The notes: generated by a model from the sequence alone, not told the origin. A DNA stretch of 64,000 nt from Clostridium thermobutyricum DSM 4928 (GCF_002050515.1 NZ_LTAY01000015.1:1-64000); one strand, 5' to 3'; shown: positions 18,304 through 27,618, counted from the first letter of the stretch. Numbers and translations are program-made.

Positions 18304-19188
18304 ATGGATAAGAAAATAAGGAAAGCAATAATACCTGCTGCAGGTCTTGGAACTAGATTTTTACCTGCAACTAAAGCTCAACCAAAGGAAATGCTACCTA
18401 TAGTTGATAAACCTACTATACAGTATATTATTGAAGAAGCTATTGCGTCTGGAATTGAAGAAATTCTAATTATAACTGGAAGAAGCAAAAAATGTATTGA
18501 AGACCATTTTGATAGAAGTGTAGAATTAGAACTTGAACTTGAAAAATCAGGAAAGCAAAGTATGCTTGATATGGTACAAGATATTTCAAATATGGTAGAT
18601 ATACATTATATAAGACAAAAAGAACCAAGAGGATTAGGTCATGCTATAAATTGTGCTAAAGTATTTGTTGGTGATGAACCATTTGCTATATTACTTGGAG
18701 ATGATATTGTTTATAATGACCAAAAACCATGTTTAAAACAACTTATTGATTGTTATAATGAGTATCATACATCAGTACTTGGAGTTCAAACAGTTCCACA
18801 TGAAAAAGTTAATAAGTATGGAATTGTAGATGGTACATTTGTTAAAGATAGAGTTATGAAAGTTAAAGGATTAGTAGAAAAACCAAATATAGATGAAGCA
18901 CCTTCAGATGTAGCAATATTAGGTAGATATATAGTAACTCCAAAAATATTTGAAATATTAGATAGAACTAAGCCAGGAAAAGGTGGAGAAATTCAACTTA
19001 CAGATGCACTTTTAGAGCTTATGAATGAAGAAGAAATGTATGCATATGACTTTGAAGGAAGAAGATATGATGTTGGAGATAAATTAGGTTTCTTAGAAGC
19101 AACAGTTGAGTACGCTTTAAGAAGAGATGGTTTAAAAGATAAATTTACTGATTACTTAAAAGACATATTAAAAAGTGAAGAGAAATAA
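18304..19188 (+). CDS. galU: UTP--glucose-1-phosphate uridylyltransferase (copy 1 of 3)
   Basis: Makes UDP-glucose. It has the N-terminal IPAAGLGTRFLPATKAQPKE, LLGDDIVYND and GRRYDVGDKLGFLEA, all diagnostic of GalU. I start it at the ATG at 18304, giving about 294 residues and an N-terminus like the other copies; an ATG at 18295 overlaps the AGGGA ribosome site. The gene is nearly identical to the copy at 26743 over long stretches, down to the nucleotide level. UDP-glucose feeds UDP-galactose and then, through the neighbouring glf, UDP-galactofuranose, although no galE is present in the window. Confidence 0.95.
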   Translation: MDKKIRKAIIPAAGLGTRFLPATKAQPKEMLPIVDKPTIQYIIEEAIASGIEEILIITGRSKKCIEDHFDRSVELELELEKSGKQSMLDMVQDISNMVDIHYIRQKEPRGLGHAINCAKVFVGDEPFAILLGDDIVYNDQKPCLKQLIDCYNEYHTSVLGVQTVPHEKVNKYGIVDGTFVKDRVMKVKGLVEKPNIDEAPSDVAILGRYIVTPKIFEILDRTKPGKGGEIQLTDALLELMNEEEMYAYDFEGRRYDVGDKLGFLEATVEYALRRDGLKDKFTDYLKDILKSEEK

Positions 19189-19198
19189 GGAGTTAAAT

Positions 19199-20302
19199 AT
19201 GAAAAAATATGATTATTTAGTAGTAGGAGCAGGACTTTTTGGAGCAACATTTGCTTATGAAATGAATAAAAGAGGAAAGAAATGTCTTGTTATAGATAAA
19301 AAATCACATATAGGTGGAAATGTATATTGTGAAAATATAGAAGGAATAAATGTTCATAAATATGGAGCGCATATATTCCATACAAGCAATAAGGAAATAT
19401 GGGATTATGTAAATAGCTTTGTTGAATTTAATAGATATACAAACTCACCAGTGGCTAATTATAAAGGAGAGCTTTATAACCTTCCATTTAATATGAATAC
19501 ATTTTATCAATTATGGAAAGTTAAAACTCCACAAGAAGCTAAAAATAAAATAGAAGAGCAAAAAAAAGAAGCAAGAGTTGAAAATCCTAAAAATTTAGAA
19601 GAGCAAGCTATAAGTTTAGTAGGAAAAGATATTTATGAAAAACTTATAAAAGGATATACAGAAAAACAATGGGGACAAAAAGCTACAGAGCTTCCTGCAT
19701 TTATAATAAAGAGACTTCCAGTAAGATTTACTTTTGATAACAACTATTTCAATGATAAATATCAAGGTATACCAATAGGTGGATATAATAAAATAGTTGA
19801 AAAAATGTTAGATGGAGTAGAAGTTAAATTAAATACAGATTTCTTCAAAGATAGAAATGAATTAGAAAATATTGCAGAAAAAATAGTATTTACAGGAATG
19901 ATAGATGAGTATTATGATTATAAATTTGGAACTCTTGAATATAGAAGTTTAAGATTTGAAGACGAATTATTAGATGAAGAAAATCATCAAGGAAATGCAG
20001 TTATAAATTATACTGAATATGAAATACCATATACAAGAATAATTGAACATAAACATTTTGAAGATTGTGATTCTAGTAAGACAGTTATAACAAAAGAATA
20101 TCCTGCAACTTGGAAAAAAGGTGATGAACCATATTATCCAATAAATAATGATAAAAATAATGACTTATATGCTAAATATAAAGAACTAGCAGATAAAGAA
20201 AACAATGTTATATTTGGTGGAAGACTTGGTCAATATAAGTATTTCGATATGCATAATGTAATAGAATCTGCATTGAATTGTGTAAAAGAAGAATTAAAAT
20301 AG
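19199..20302 (+). CDS. glf: UDP-galactopyranose mutase
   Basis: FAD enzyme that interconverts UDP-galactopyranose and UDP-galactofuranose. The N-terminal dinucleotide motif is VVGAGLFGATFAYEM, followed by HIGGNVYCE and KYGAHIFHTSNKEIWDYV. KGYTEKQWGQ, NYTEYEIPYTRIIEHKHFE and FGGRLGQYKYFDMH supply the conserved substrate and flavin contacts. The length of 367 residues is normal. The frame is open from 19175 but AAGGAG at 19187-19192 sets the ATG at 19199. It proves that galactofuranose is a component of the polysaccharide made here. Confidence 0.95.
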   Translation: MKKYDYLVVGAGLFGATFAYEMNKRGKKCLVIDKKSHIGGNVYCENIEGINVHKYGAHIFHTSNKEIWDYVNSFVEFNRYTNSPVANYKGELYNLPFNMNTFYQLWKVKTPQEAKNKIEEQKKEARVENPKNLEEQAISLVGKDIYEKLIKGYTEKQWGQKATELPAFIIKRLPVRFTFDNNYFNDKYQGIPIGGYNKIVEKMLDGVEVKLNTDFFKDRNELENIAEKIVFTGMIDEYYDYKFGTLEYRSLRFEDELLDEENHQGNAVINYTEYEIPYTRIIEHKHFEDCDSSKTVITKEYPATWKKGDEPYYPINNDKNNDLYAKYKELADKENNVIFGGRLGQYKYFDMHNVIESALNCVKEELK

Positions 20303-20313
20303 AAGGATGATAT

Positions 20314-21336
20314 ATGAATATGATTTATTTTTTAAAGGATTATCAAGAAGAGAATTTTAATGCTCTAAGTAAGGCAAGATTAGATGCTGAAAAGATAATG
20401 ATTAAAAATGGATGTAAAGAATTAAATTTTTATTTAGGCGGAAGAAAAATATATTATAAATCATTTTTTAAGAGAAGAAATGAAAAGAAAAAATTAAAAA
20501 GTGGCGATACATTATTAATCCAATACCCATATTACTTTAAATATTGGGGAAGCTTTTTTAATACTATTCAAGAATTAAGAAGTAATGGAATAAAAGTTGT
20601 TGCTTTAATACACGATATAATATGTCTTAGACCTTATGAAAAACCTATAACAATGAATGATGAAGTAAAAGTTTTTAATCAGTTAGATGGTATTATTTCT
20701 CATAATGAACATATGACTAAGTTATTAGTCCAAAGTGGAGTTAAAGTTCCAATATATAATTTAGATATATTTGATTATTTATCAGATAAATTTGATATGG
20801 AAATTGTAGATGATTTTAAAAATATTAATATTGCAGGAAATCTAGTTATAGATAAAGCAAAATATATATATTTAAAAGAGTTAGATGATGTAAAAACTAA
20901 AATATCTCTTTATGGAGTTGGTTTTGAAAAGGAAAAAGTCCTTAATAACAAAAATAATTTAGATTATATAGGATGCTTTAAGCCAGAAGAATTAGGTAAG
21001 CATATGAAAACAGGATTTGGTTTAATATGGGATGGAGAATCCTTAGATAAATGTAGCGGAATGATGGGAGAATATTTAAAAGTAAATAATCCTCATAAAA
21101 CTTCAATGTATTTATCTATAGGAATGCCTGTAATTGTATGGAATAAGAGTGCTATGAAAGATTTAGTGCTAGAAAATAATATTGGAATAGCAATAGATTC
21201 ATTAAAAGAAATTGATAAGACTTTAGAAAATATAACATTTGAAAAATATAAAGAAATGGCTGAAAACTGTAGAAAATTTGGAGAAAAACTTAGAAATGGA
21301 TATTTCTTAGGTAAAGCCATAGAAAAAATAAAGTAG
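20314..21336 (+). CDS. Putative galactofuranosyltransferase
   Basis: Protein of 340 residues resembling the bacterial beta-1,6-galactofuranosyltransferase/sugar transferase group that often follows glf. Features include LIQYPYYFKYW, VVALIHDIICLRP and a C-terminal GT-B donor-like half with GFGLIWDG, NNPHKTSMYLSIGMPVIVW and NNIGIAIDSL. No membrane segment is visible. It is the last gene of cassette B, 11 bases after glf and followed by a terminator. The Galf specificity is inferred from the family resemblance and the neighbour. Confidence 0.75.
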   Translation: MNMIYFLKDYQEENFNALSKARLDAEKIMIKNGCKELNFYLGGRKIYYKSFFKRRNEKKKLKSGDTLLIQYPYYFKYWGSFFNTIQELRSNGIKVVALIHDIICLRPYEKPITMNDEVKVFNQLDGIISHNEHMTKLLVQSGVKVPIYNLDIFDYLSDKFDMEIVDDFKNINIAGNLVIDKAKYIYLKELDDVKTKISLYGVGFEKEKVLNNKNNLDYIGCFKPEELGKHMKTGFGLIWDGESLDKCSGMMGEYLKVNNPHKTSMYLSIGMPVIVWNKSAMKDLVLENNIGIAIDSLKEIDKTLENITFEKYKEMAENCRKFGEKLRNGYFLGKAIEKIK

Positions 21337-21357
21337 AATAAAGATTATATAAAGTAT

Positions 21358-21405
21358 AAACCAGGGGGATTTTTAGATAGTATTAATCTCCTTGGTTTTA
21401 TTTTG
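21358..21405 (+). terminator. Rho-independent terminator of cassette B
   Basis: AAACCAGGGGGATT at 21358-21371 pairs with AATCTCCTTGGTTT at 21385-21398 with one mismatch, followed by TATTTTG. It ends the operon that starts at 13067. Confidence 0.8.
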
Positions 21406-21443
21406 TATAAACTGAAAAAAAGTTTTGAAGAAAATAAAATAAT

Positions 21444-21472
21444 ATTAAAAAAAAGAAAAAATGTGGTATAAT
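21444..21472 (+). promoter_or_regulatory. Promoter of cassette C (wzz operon)
   Basis: Extended -10 TGG-TATAAT with the hexamer at 21467-21472 and only a weak A/T-rich -35 at 21444-21449. The core is nearly the same as that of the promoter at 12943, but without the palindrome at +1. It leads to an AGGAGG ribosome site and the TTG start of the wzz gene. Confidence 0.55.
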
Positions 21473-21513
21473 TCTAATTGAATTTAAAATAGTACTATTA
21501 AGGAGGAGAAATA

Positions 21514-22146
21514 TTGCAGAATAAAGAAGTAGAGATTAAAGAGCTATTAAATATATTAAAAAGAAAATATAAAATTATATTTGGAATAACATTTTTAATT
21601 TTCATAATATCCATTTTAATAAATTTTTTTGTTATGGGAATAGATTATAATGCAAAAGTAAAGTTAACTGTTGGAAATATTAATAGTGCTAAAATAGGAA
21701 AAGATAGTACAAAAATGTATCAAAGCATAATAAAATCATATTTAGGCAATGATATAGAAAGAAAAATGATAGAAAAAGCAATTAACAATTCTAAATTAAA
21801 CGTTAATGTGGAAGATGTTATTAAAAATATAACTATAGATCCAAGCGTTTATTCTTCAACTTTTGATATAGACTATACTAATAAAAATAAAAATCAAGCT
21901 ATAGATGTAGTTGAAGCTGTGGCAGCAACTATGATAAATGATGGAACAGAATATAGTAAAAGATATGGCGACATTACAAATGTTAATATGGAAGAAAGAC
22001 TATTTTGTTCTAAAAAAGCTGTAATAAATCAAAGAGCATTAAATGTTGTTCTTATAACAAGTATAGGATTTGTATTAGTTTTAGGAATTGTTTTTTTAAG
22101 AGAAATTAATTATGATAAAAATAAAATAGGTGGATTAGAAAAGTGA
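21514..22146 (+). CDS. Wzz-like chain-length determinant
   Basis: Polysaccharide co-polymerase of 210 residues with a short cytosolic N-terminus, a membrane segment at about residues 20-42, an extracytoplasmic domain and a C-terminal membrane segment (VVLITSIGFVLVLGIVFL). It resembles the CapA/CpsC-type Wzz proteins that in Gram-positives partner a separate tyrosine kinase; no kinase gene is present in the window. The start codon is TTG at 21514, set by AGGAGG at 21501-21506. It is a paralogue of the shorter protein at 10738-11325. The stop overlaps the GTG start of the next gene. Confidence 0.82.
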   Translation: MQNKEVEIKELLNILKRKYKIIFGITFLIFIISILINFFVMGIDYNAKVKLTVGNINSAKIGKDSTKMYQSIIKSYLGNDIERKMIEKAINNSKLNVNVEDVIKNITIDPSVYSSTFDIDYTNKNKNQAIDVVEAVAATMINDGTEYSKRYGDITNVNMEERLFCSKKAVINQRALNVVLITSIGFVLVLGIVFLREINYDKNKIGGLEK

Positions 22147-23117
22147 TAAAATTAAGCGTAATAGTTCCTGTTTATAATGTTGAAAAATATGTGTTGGAAT
22201 GTATAAATTCTTTATTAAATCAGTCACTAGATTCTATGGAGATAATAGTAGTAAATGATGGATCAACAGATTCAAGCATGGAAAAAATATTAAATTTAAA
22301 AAATCCAAAAATAAAGATAATAAATCAAAAAAATGGCGGATTATCTAGTGCTAGAAATAGAGGAATAGAAGAAGCAAAAGGTGAATATATCTCTTTTGTT
22401 GATAGTGATGATTTTATAGAAAATAAAAATTCATTTGAAAATATGTATAACATAGGAATAGAAGACAATAGTGATATGGTAGTTGGAAGTTGCGTTAAAT
22501 TATATGATGATGGAAGACGTGAAGAATTAAATTTTGATTTTAATATATTTAATAAAAGTCCTATGAACCCAGAAGAGTTTTTATTAAAATCTTTGAAAAC
22601 AAAAAGAGTTTATGCTCCAGTGTGGTTAAGTATTTATAAAAAAGATCTTATAAATAAAAATAATTTGAGATTTATGCCCAATATTGTTCATGAAGATGAA
22701 GAATTTACACCAAGAGCATTATTATGTGCAAATAAAGTAAGTATTTACAAAGATATTTTTTATGTATATAGACAAAGAGAAGGTTCAATTATCAATTCTA
22801 AAAAAAATATTAAGTATGGAAAAGATATTTTAAAAATAGTTAGTAAGTTAAATAAAGAAGCGGATAAATTTAGAAATGAAGAACTAAAAAAATATTTTTG
22901 CAATAGATTAAGTGCAATGGCATTGAATTCTATATATAATTATAAAATTAAAGAATTTGATGAAGAAGTATTTGATCTTTTAGACAGAGATTTTTATGGT
23001 AAAAATATAAAAATAAGAAAAAATATTTTAAAAACTAATACAATAATATTTTTCTGTATAGAAGATATATATAGATTTTTTAGAGATATGATATCAGGAA
23101 AGGAAAATAACATATGA
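22143..23117 (+). CDS. Glycosyltransferase family 2
   Basis: GT2 transferase of 324 residues with SVIVPVYNVEKYVLECINSL, EIIVVNDGSTDSSM, NGGLSSARNRGIEEAKGEY and SFVDSDDFI, a full set of GT-A motifs. The start is GTG at 22143, overlapping the TGA of the Wzz gene in a GTGA arrangement that implies coupled translation. The C-terminal part has the aromatic and basic patches usual in capsule GT2 enzymes. The transferred sugar is unknown. Confidence 0.88.
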   Translation: MIKLSVIVPVYNVEKYVLECINSLLNQSLDSMEIIVVNDGSTDSSMEKILNLKNPKIKIINQKNGGLSSARNRGIEEAKGEYISFVDSDDFIENKNSFENMYNIGIEDNSDMVVGSCVKLYDDGRREELNFDFNIFNKSPMNPEEFLLKSLKTKRVYAPVWLSIYKKDLINKNNLRFMPNIVHEDEEFTPRALLCANKVSIYKDIFYVYRQREGSIINSKKNIKYGKDILKIVSKLNKEADKFRNEELKKYFCNRLSAMALNSIYNYKIKEFDEEVFDLLDRDFYGKNIKIRKNILKTNTIIFFCIEDIYRFFRDMISGKENNI

Positions 23118-23995
23118 GAATATGTGCAGTAATTGTAACTTATAATAGGATAGACTTGTTAAAAAGTACAATAGAAAAATTACTTAATCAAAGCCTAAAA
23201 TTAGATGAGATTATTATTATAGATAATAATTGTACAGATGGAACTAGAGAATATTTAAGAGATTTAAAAGAAGAAAAAGTAACGCCAGTATTTTTAGACG
23301 AAAATATAGGAGGTGCTGGTGGCTTTAATAAAGGTATTAAAAAGGCATATGAAAAAGGGCATGATTATATCTGGATTATGGATGATGATACATTTGCTAC
23401 AGAAACCGCTTTAGAAAATATGATTAATAAAATAGAAATCATAGGAGAAGATAAAATAGGGTTTTTATGTAGTAATGTTCTTTTTAAAGATAATAAAGCA
23501 TGTGTTATGAATGTGCCAACAGTAAAACCTGTTTGGAATGATTATATAACGGATGGATTAGTTAGAGTTAAAAATGCATCTTTTGTATCTATGCTATTTT
23601 CAAGAAAAATAGTAAAAGAGTTTGGACTTCCAATAAAAGATTTTTTTATTTGGGGAGATGATACTGAGTATACTTTACGAATAAGTGAAAAATATGAATG
23701 CTATATGTGTATTGACAGCATAGTACATCACTATATGAAATCAAATGTAGGGGTGGACATAATAAATGGAGATACAGATAGGGTAGGAAGATATTTTTTT
23801 GAATATAGAAATAAATTTTATATGAATAAAAAAAGAGGGTTTAGAGGAGTTATTTTTCATACAAAATATACTATTAAATCTATACTTCAAATATTACTTA
23901 AAAGTAAAGAGGGGAAAGGAAAAAAGGTTAAAGTTGTTTTAAAAGGATATTTTAGCGGAATAACATTTAACCCAAGGATAGAACATGTTAAATAA
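23114..23995 (+). CDS. Glycosyltransferase family 2, GlfT2/rhamnosyltransferase-like
   Basis: GT2 enzyme of 293 residues. CAVIVTYNRIDLLKSTIEKL is followed by DNNCTDGTREYL, ENIGGAGGFNKGIKKAYEKG and YIWIMDDD. The GGAGGFNKG plus WIMDDD combination is typical of the GT2 branch that includes galactofuranosyl- and rhamnosyltransferases. FFIWGDDTEYTLRI near residue 178 is the conserved acceptor-site acidic motif. With glf in the adjoining cassette, transfer of Galf is a good guess but not proven. The gene overlaps its neighbours at both ends (4 and 11 bases). Confidence 0.85.
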   Translation: MRICAVIVTYNRIDLLKSTIEKLLNQSLKLDEIIIIDNNCTDGTREYLRDLKEEKVTPVFLDENIGGAGGFNKGIKKAYEKGHDYIWIMDDDTFATETALENMINKIEIIGEDKIGFLCSNVLFKDNKACVMNVPTVKPVWNDYITDGLVRVKNASFVSMLFSRKIVKEFGLPIKDFFIWGDDTEYTLRISEKYECYMCIDSIVHHYMKSNVGVDIINGDTDRVGRYFFEYRNKFYMNKKRGFRGVIFHTKYTIKSILQILLKSKEGKGKKVKVVLKGYFSGITFNPRIEHVK

Positions 23996-25298
23996 GTATT
24001 ATGAAAATAATTTAGATAGAAAAGAAATGCTTTTAAATATTTTAGAATATATTTTAGCAATAGTTGTTGTAATTAATAGTAATAGTGTTTGGAACTTTAT
24101 GTATATTTCTAAAAAGGTAACATATTTAACTATAATTGTGTTATATATTCTAATTATATTAAGTTTTAAAGATATTATAAGCATAAGGAAAAACTTTAAA
24201 AAGCTCATATATGTTTTTATGTTTTTAAGTATCTATAATATGGCATATGCATTATTTAGTGGAGTAAATAGAGTAAATTTCATTATAGATTTTGTTGTTA
24301 TTTTAATAGGGTTCTTATTATATAATTTAGGATTAATAAATAAGGGACAAAAATATAGATTTTTACTTAAAATATCAAATATAATAGTAATTCTTGCAGC
24401 TATTTCATTAATATTTTATTTTTTAGGTAGCGTAGTTCACTTAATTTATCCTAGTAATCAAATGTATTATACATGGGGTGGAGATAGATTTATTCCTAAT
24501 TACTATAATATATATTATGAAACTCAAACAATACACCTTTCAGGAAGAGAGTTTATAAGAAATTCTGGAATATTTACAGAAGCGCCAATGTATGCATTTA
24601 TTTTATCTATAGGACTTATGTGTGAGCTTTTTGTAAGAAAAAATTTAAATAAAATAGCATTAGGTATATTAATAGTTACTATATTAACTACTCTATCAAC
24701 TACAGGAATTTTAATTATGATGAGCTTAATATTTTTCAAAATATTAATAGTTATTAGTAAGAGTAAATATAGAAAAATGTTATTTAGAATTATAATTCCA
24801 TTATTAATTATAATAGGGGTTGTAATAGGAGGATATTTCTTAATAAATAAAATTCATCAAGGAAATGGAAAAACAGGTTCATTTTCAGTAAGAATGGATG
24901 ACTTTAGAGTAGGATTTGAGGCTTGGAAATCTCATAAATTACTTGGTTGGGGATATAATCAATATGACTATGTAAGACAATACATGAATCTAGTATTAAG
25001 AGGAACTGATATTGGTGGAAGTAGTGGATTATTAGCATTATTACCGGAAGGTGGATTAATGCAATTACTTATATATATTGCACCATTATTTTTATCTATT
25101 GCATATGGCATAAAGAAAAAAAAGATAGGATATGTAATAGTTAGTATAATATTATTTGTTTTACTAACTGTAACTAAAATACCATATAGATATATTATTA
25201 TATATTTCTTATCTATTGGATGGAGTATTTTGTTTATGAACTGGGATAATACAAAAAAAGACGATAAAATTTATGAAGAGAGAAGTAATGATGAGTAA
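23985..25298 (+). CDS. Wzy-like polymerase
   Basis: Polytopic protein of 437 residues with about 11 hydrophobic segments and a large external loop. It shares with the protein at 11304-12605 the sequences GIFTEAPMY, a TTLSTT helix, SVRMDDF, IGGSSG and a LPEGG loop, so the two are paralogues or transferred homologues. It probably polymerises the repeat units exported by the flippase encoded next. Its start overlaps the upstream glycosyltransferase by 11 bases. Confidence 0.8.
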   Translation: MLNKYYENNLDRKEMLLNILEYILAIVVVINSNSVWNFMYISKKVTYLTIIVLYILIILSFKDIISIRKNFKKLIYVFMFLSIYNMAYALFSGVNRVNFIIDFVVILIGFLLYNLGLINKGQKYRFLLKISNIIVILAAISLIFYFLGSVVHLIYPSNQMYYTWGGDRFIPNYYNIYYETQTIHLSGREFIRNSGIFTEAPMYAFILSIGLMCELFVRKNLNKIALGILIVTILTTLSTTGILIMMSLIFFKILIVISKSKYRKMLFRIIIPLLIIIGVVIGGYFLINKIHQGNGKTGSFSVRMDDFRVGFEAWKSHKLLGWGYNQYDYVRQYMNLVLRGTDIGGSSGLLALLPEGGLMQLLIYIAPLFLSIAYGIKKKKIGYVIVSIILFVLLTVTKIPYRYIIIYFLSIGWSILFMNWDNTKKDDKIYEERSNDE

Positions 25299-26733
25299 GA
25301 CTGTAAGCGTAAAGAAAAATGTTTTATATAATCTAATATATCAAGTAGTAACTTTATTATTGCCATTAATTACTGTACCTTATATATCTAGAGTATTAGG
25401 ACCAGATGGAGTAGGTATATCTAGTTATACAAATTCTATAGTTCAATATTTTGTAATACTTGGTACAATAGGGATAAGTTTATATGGAAATAGACAAATA
25501 GCATATGTAAGGGACGATAAACATAAATTGTCCGTTACATTTTGGTCTATTACTATATTAAAATTAATTACAACTGGAATAGCATTAATAGTCTATGTAC
25601 TAATATTTTCTAGAGATAAGAATTATGGGACAATATTTTTAATTCAAGGAATAAACATATTAGTTGCTACTGTTGATATTTCTTGGTTATACATGGGATT
25701 AGAAGATTTTAAAAAGACTGTTACAAGAAATTTATTTGTAAGAATAGTTGGGGTTATACTTATATTTACATTTGTAAAAAACATGAATGATGTAGCTTTA
25801 TATGTATTTATAAACGCTGGAATGGCTTTTTTGGGAAATTTAGTTATGTGGCCATATTTGCCTAAAACAGTATCAAAGGTTAAAATTAAATGGAAAGATA
25901 TACAATATCATATAAAACCAGCATTAGCTTTATTTATTCCACAAATAGCTATACAAATATATGCTGTTTTAGATAAATCTATGCTAGGAATTTTATCAGA
26001 CACAGTTCAAGTTGGTTTTTATCAACAATCTCAAAATATAGTAAAAATGGTTTTAGGATTAGTAACTTCATTAGGTGTTGTTATGCTTCCTAGAATGAGC
26101 AATGTTTTTGCAAGTGGTGATAAAGAAAAGCTAAAGGAACATTTAAATAATAGTTTAATAGGAGTATCATATGTTTCTATTCCAATGGCATTTGGACTTG
26201 CAAGTATTTCAGAAAAGTTTGTACCATGGTTTTTTGGAAAAAATTTTGATGAAGTAAAATATTTATTAATTATATCAGTACCTATTTTATTTTTCATAGC
26301 AATAAGTAATGTATTAGGAGTGCAATATTTATTACCTACAAATAAAAATAGGGCATTTACTATTTCAGTTACTGTAGGTGCAATAGTAAATGTAATCCTG
26401 AATTTTATATTAATACCATATTTTAAAGCTTTTGGTTCATGTGTTGCAACAGTAGTTGCTGAATTTGCCGTAACAGCTGTACAATATGCATTATTATATA
26501 AAGAAATAGATACAAAACCATTATTAAAAGCTATATTAAAATATATTATAGCTGGAGCTATAATGACAGTAGTTGTTGTATTCATAGGGAAATTTATGTC
26601 AGCTACATTTATAACGACAATAATCCAATCAATAGTTGGGGTAATAGTATATTTTATAGTTTTAGTTATTATTAGAGATGAAATAAATAAACTAGTGATT
26701 GAATTTATAATAAAAAAATTAAAGAGAAACTAA
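25291..26733 (+). CDS. Polysaccharide flippase (Wzx, oligosaccharide-unit exporter)
   Basis: Membrane protein of about 480 residues with 12-14 helices. The N-terminus VLYNLIYQVVTLLLPLITVPYISRVLGPDGVG is a textbook start for the RfbX/CapF-type Wzx flippases, and DISWLYMGLEDFKKTV is another strong family signature. The frame is open from an ATG at 25273, but the ATGs at 25288 and 25291 lie better placed behind GAGAG; either overlaps the end of the polymerase gene. It is a different branch of the superfamily from the flippase at 6287-7741, supporting two separate polysaccharide systems. Confidence 0.9.
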   Translation: MSKTVSVKKNVLYNLIYQVVTLLLPLITVPYISRVLGPDGVGISSYTNSIVQYFVILGTIGISLYGNRQIAYVRDDKHKLSVTFWSITILKLITTGIALIVYVLIFSRDKNYGTIFLIQGINILVATVDISWLYMGLEDFKKTVTRNLFVRIVGVILIFTFVKNMNDVALYVFINAGMAFLGNLVMWPYLPKTVSKVKIKWKDIQYHIKPALALFIPQIAIQIYAVLDKSMLGILSDTVQVGFYQQSQNIVKMVLGLVTSLGVVMLPRMSNVFASGDKEKLKEHLNNSLIGVSYVSIPMAFGLASISEKFVPWFFGKNFDEVKYLLIISVPILFFIAISNVLGVQYLLPTNKNRAFTISVTVGAIVNVILNFILIPYFKAFGSCVATVVAEFAVTAVQYALLYKEIDTKPLLKAILKYIIAGAIMTVVVVFIGKFMSATFITTIIQSIVGVIVYFIVLVIIRDEINKLVIEFIIKKLKRN

Positions 26734-26742
26734 GGAGTAATT

Positions 26743-27618
26743 ATGAATAACAAGATAAAAAAAGCGATAATCCCTGCCGCAGGTCTTGGAACTAGATTTT
26801 TACCTGCAACTAAAGCTCAACCAAAGGAAATGCTTCCTATAGTTGATAAACCTACAATTCAATATATTATAGAAGAAGCAATAGCTTCAGGTATTGAAGA
26901 AATATTAATCATAACTGGAAGAAGTAAAAAATGTATTGAAGACCACTTTGATAGAAGTGTAGAATTAGAACTTGAACTTGAAAAAGCTGGAAAGCAAAGT
27001 ATGCTTGACATGGTTCAAGATATTTCAAATATGGTAGATATACATTATATAAGACAAAAAGAGCCAAGAGGATTAGGTCATGCTATAAACTGTGCTAAAG
27101 CATTCGTTGGGGATGAACCATTTGCTATATTACTTGGAGATGATATTGTTTATAATGATGAAAAGCCTTGTTTAAAACAACTTATTGATTGTTATAATGA
27201 ATATCATACATCAGTACTTGGAGTTCAAACTGTTCCACATGATAAAGTAAATAAATATGGAATAGTAGAAGGAATTGATATAGAAAATAGAGTTATGAAA
27301 GTAAAAGGATTAGTTGAAAAACCAAATATAGATGAAGCACCTTCAAACGTAGCAATATTAGGTAGATATATAGTAACTCCAAAAATATTTGAAATATTAG
27401 ATAGAACTAAACCAGGAAAAGGAAATGAAATCCAACTTACAGATGCACTTTTAGAGCTTATGCATGAAGAAGCTATGTATGCATATAACTTTGAAGGAAG
27501 AAGATATGATGTTGGAGATAAATTAGGATTCTTAGAAGCAACAGTTGAATATGCTTTAAGAAGAGAAGAATTAAGAGATGGATTTATGGAATATTTAAAA
27601 GAAATAGTTGGTAAATAA
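26743..27618 (+). CDS. galU: UTP--glucose-1-phosphate uridylyltransferase (copy 2 of 3)
   Basis: Second GalU copy, 291 residues, with the same signatures as the copy at 18304 (IPAAGLGTRFLPATKAQ, LLGDDIVYNDEK, YDVGDKLGFLEA). By eye about nine of ten residues match copy 1, and long runs of nucleotides are the same; the copy at 41779 is more divergent. It makes UDP-glucose next to phosphoglucomutase, which supplies glucose-1-phosphate, so the last two genes of the operon form a complete route from glucose-6-phosphate to UDP-glucose. AAGGAG sets the ATG. Confidence 0.95.
   Translation: MNNKIKKAIIPAAGLGTRFLPATKAQPKEMLPIVDKPTIQYIIEEAIASGIEEILIITGRSKKCIEDHFDRSVELELELEKAGKQSMLDMVQDISNMVDIHYIRQKEPRGLGHAINCAKAFVGDEPFAILLGDDIVYNDEKPCLKQLIDCYNEYHTSVLGVQTVPHDKVNKYGIVEGIDIENRVMKVKGLVEKPNIDEAPSNVAILGRYIVTPKIFEILDRTKPGKGNEIQLTDALLELMHEEAMYAYNFEGRRYDVGDKLGFLEATVEYALRREELRDGFMEYLKEIVGK

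Noticed and set aside
26031..26585. 184-residue minus-strand ORF opposite the flippase gene
   Set aside because: It lies wholly within wzx, has no ribosome site and its composition is that of an antisense reading of membrane helices.
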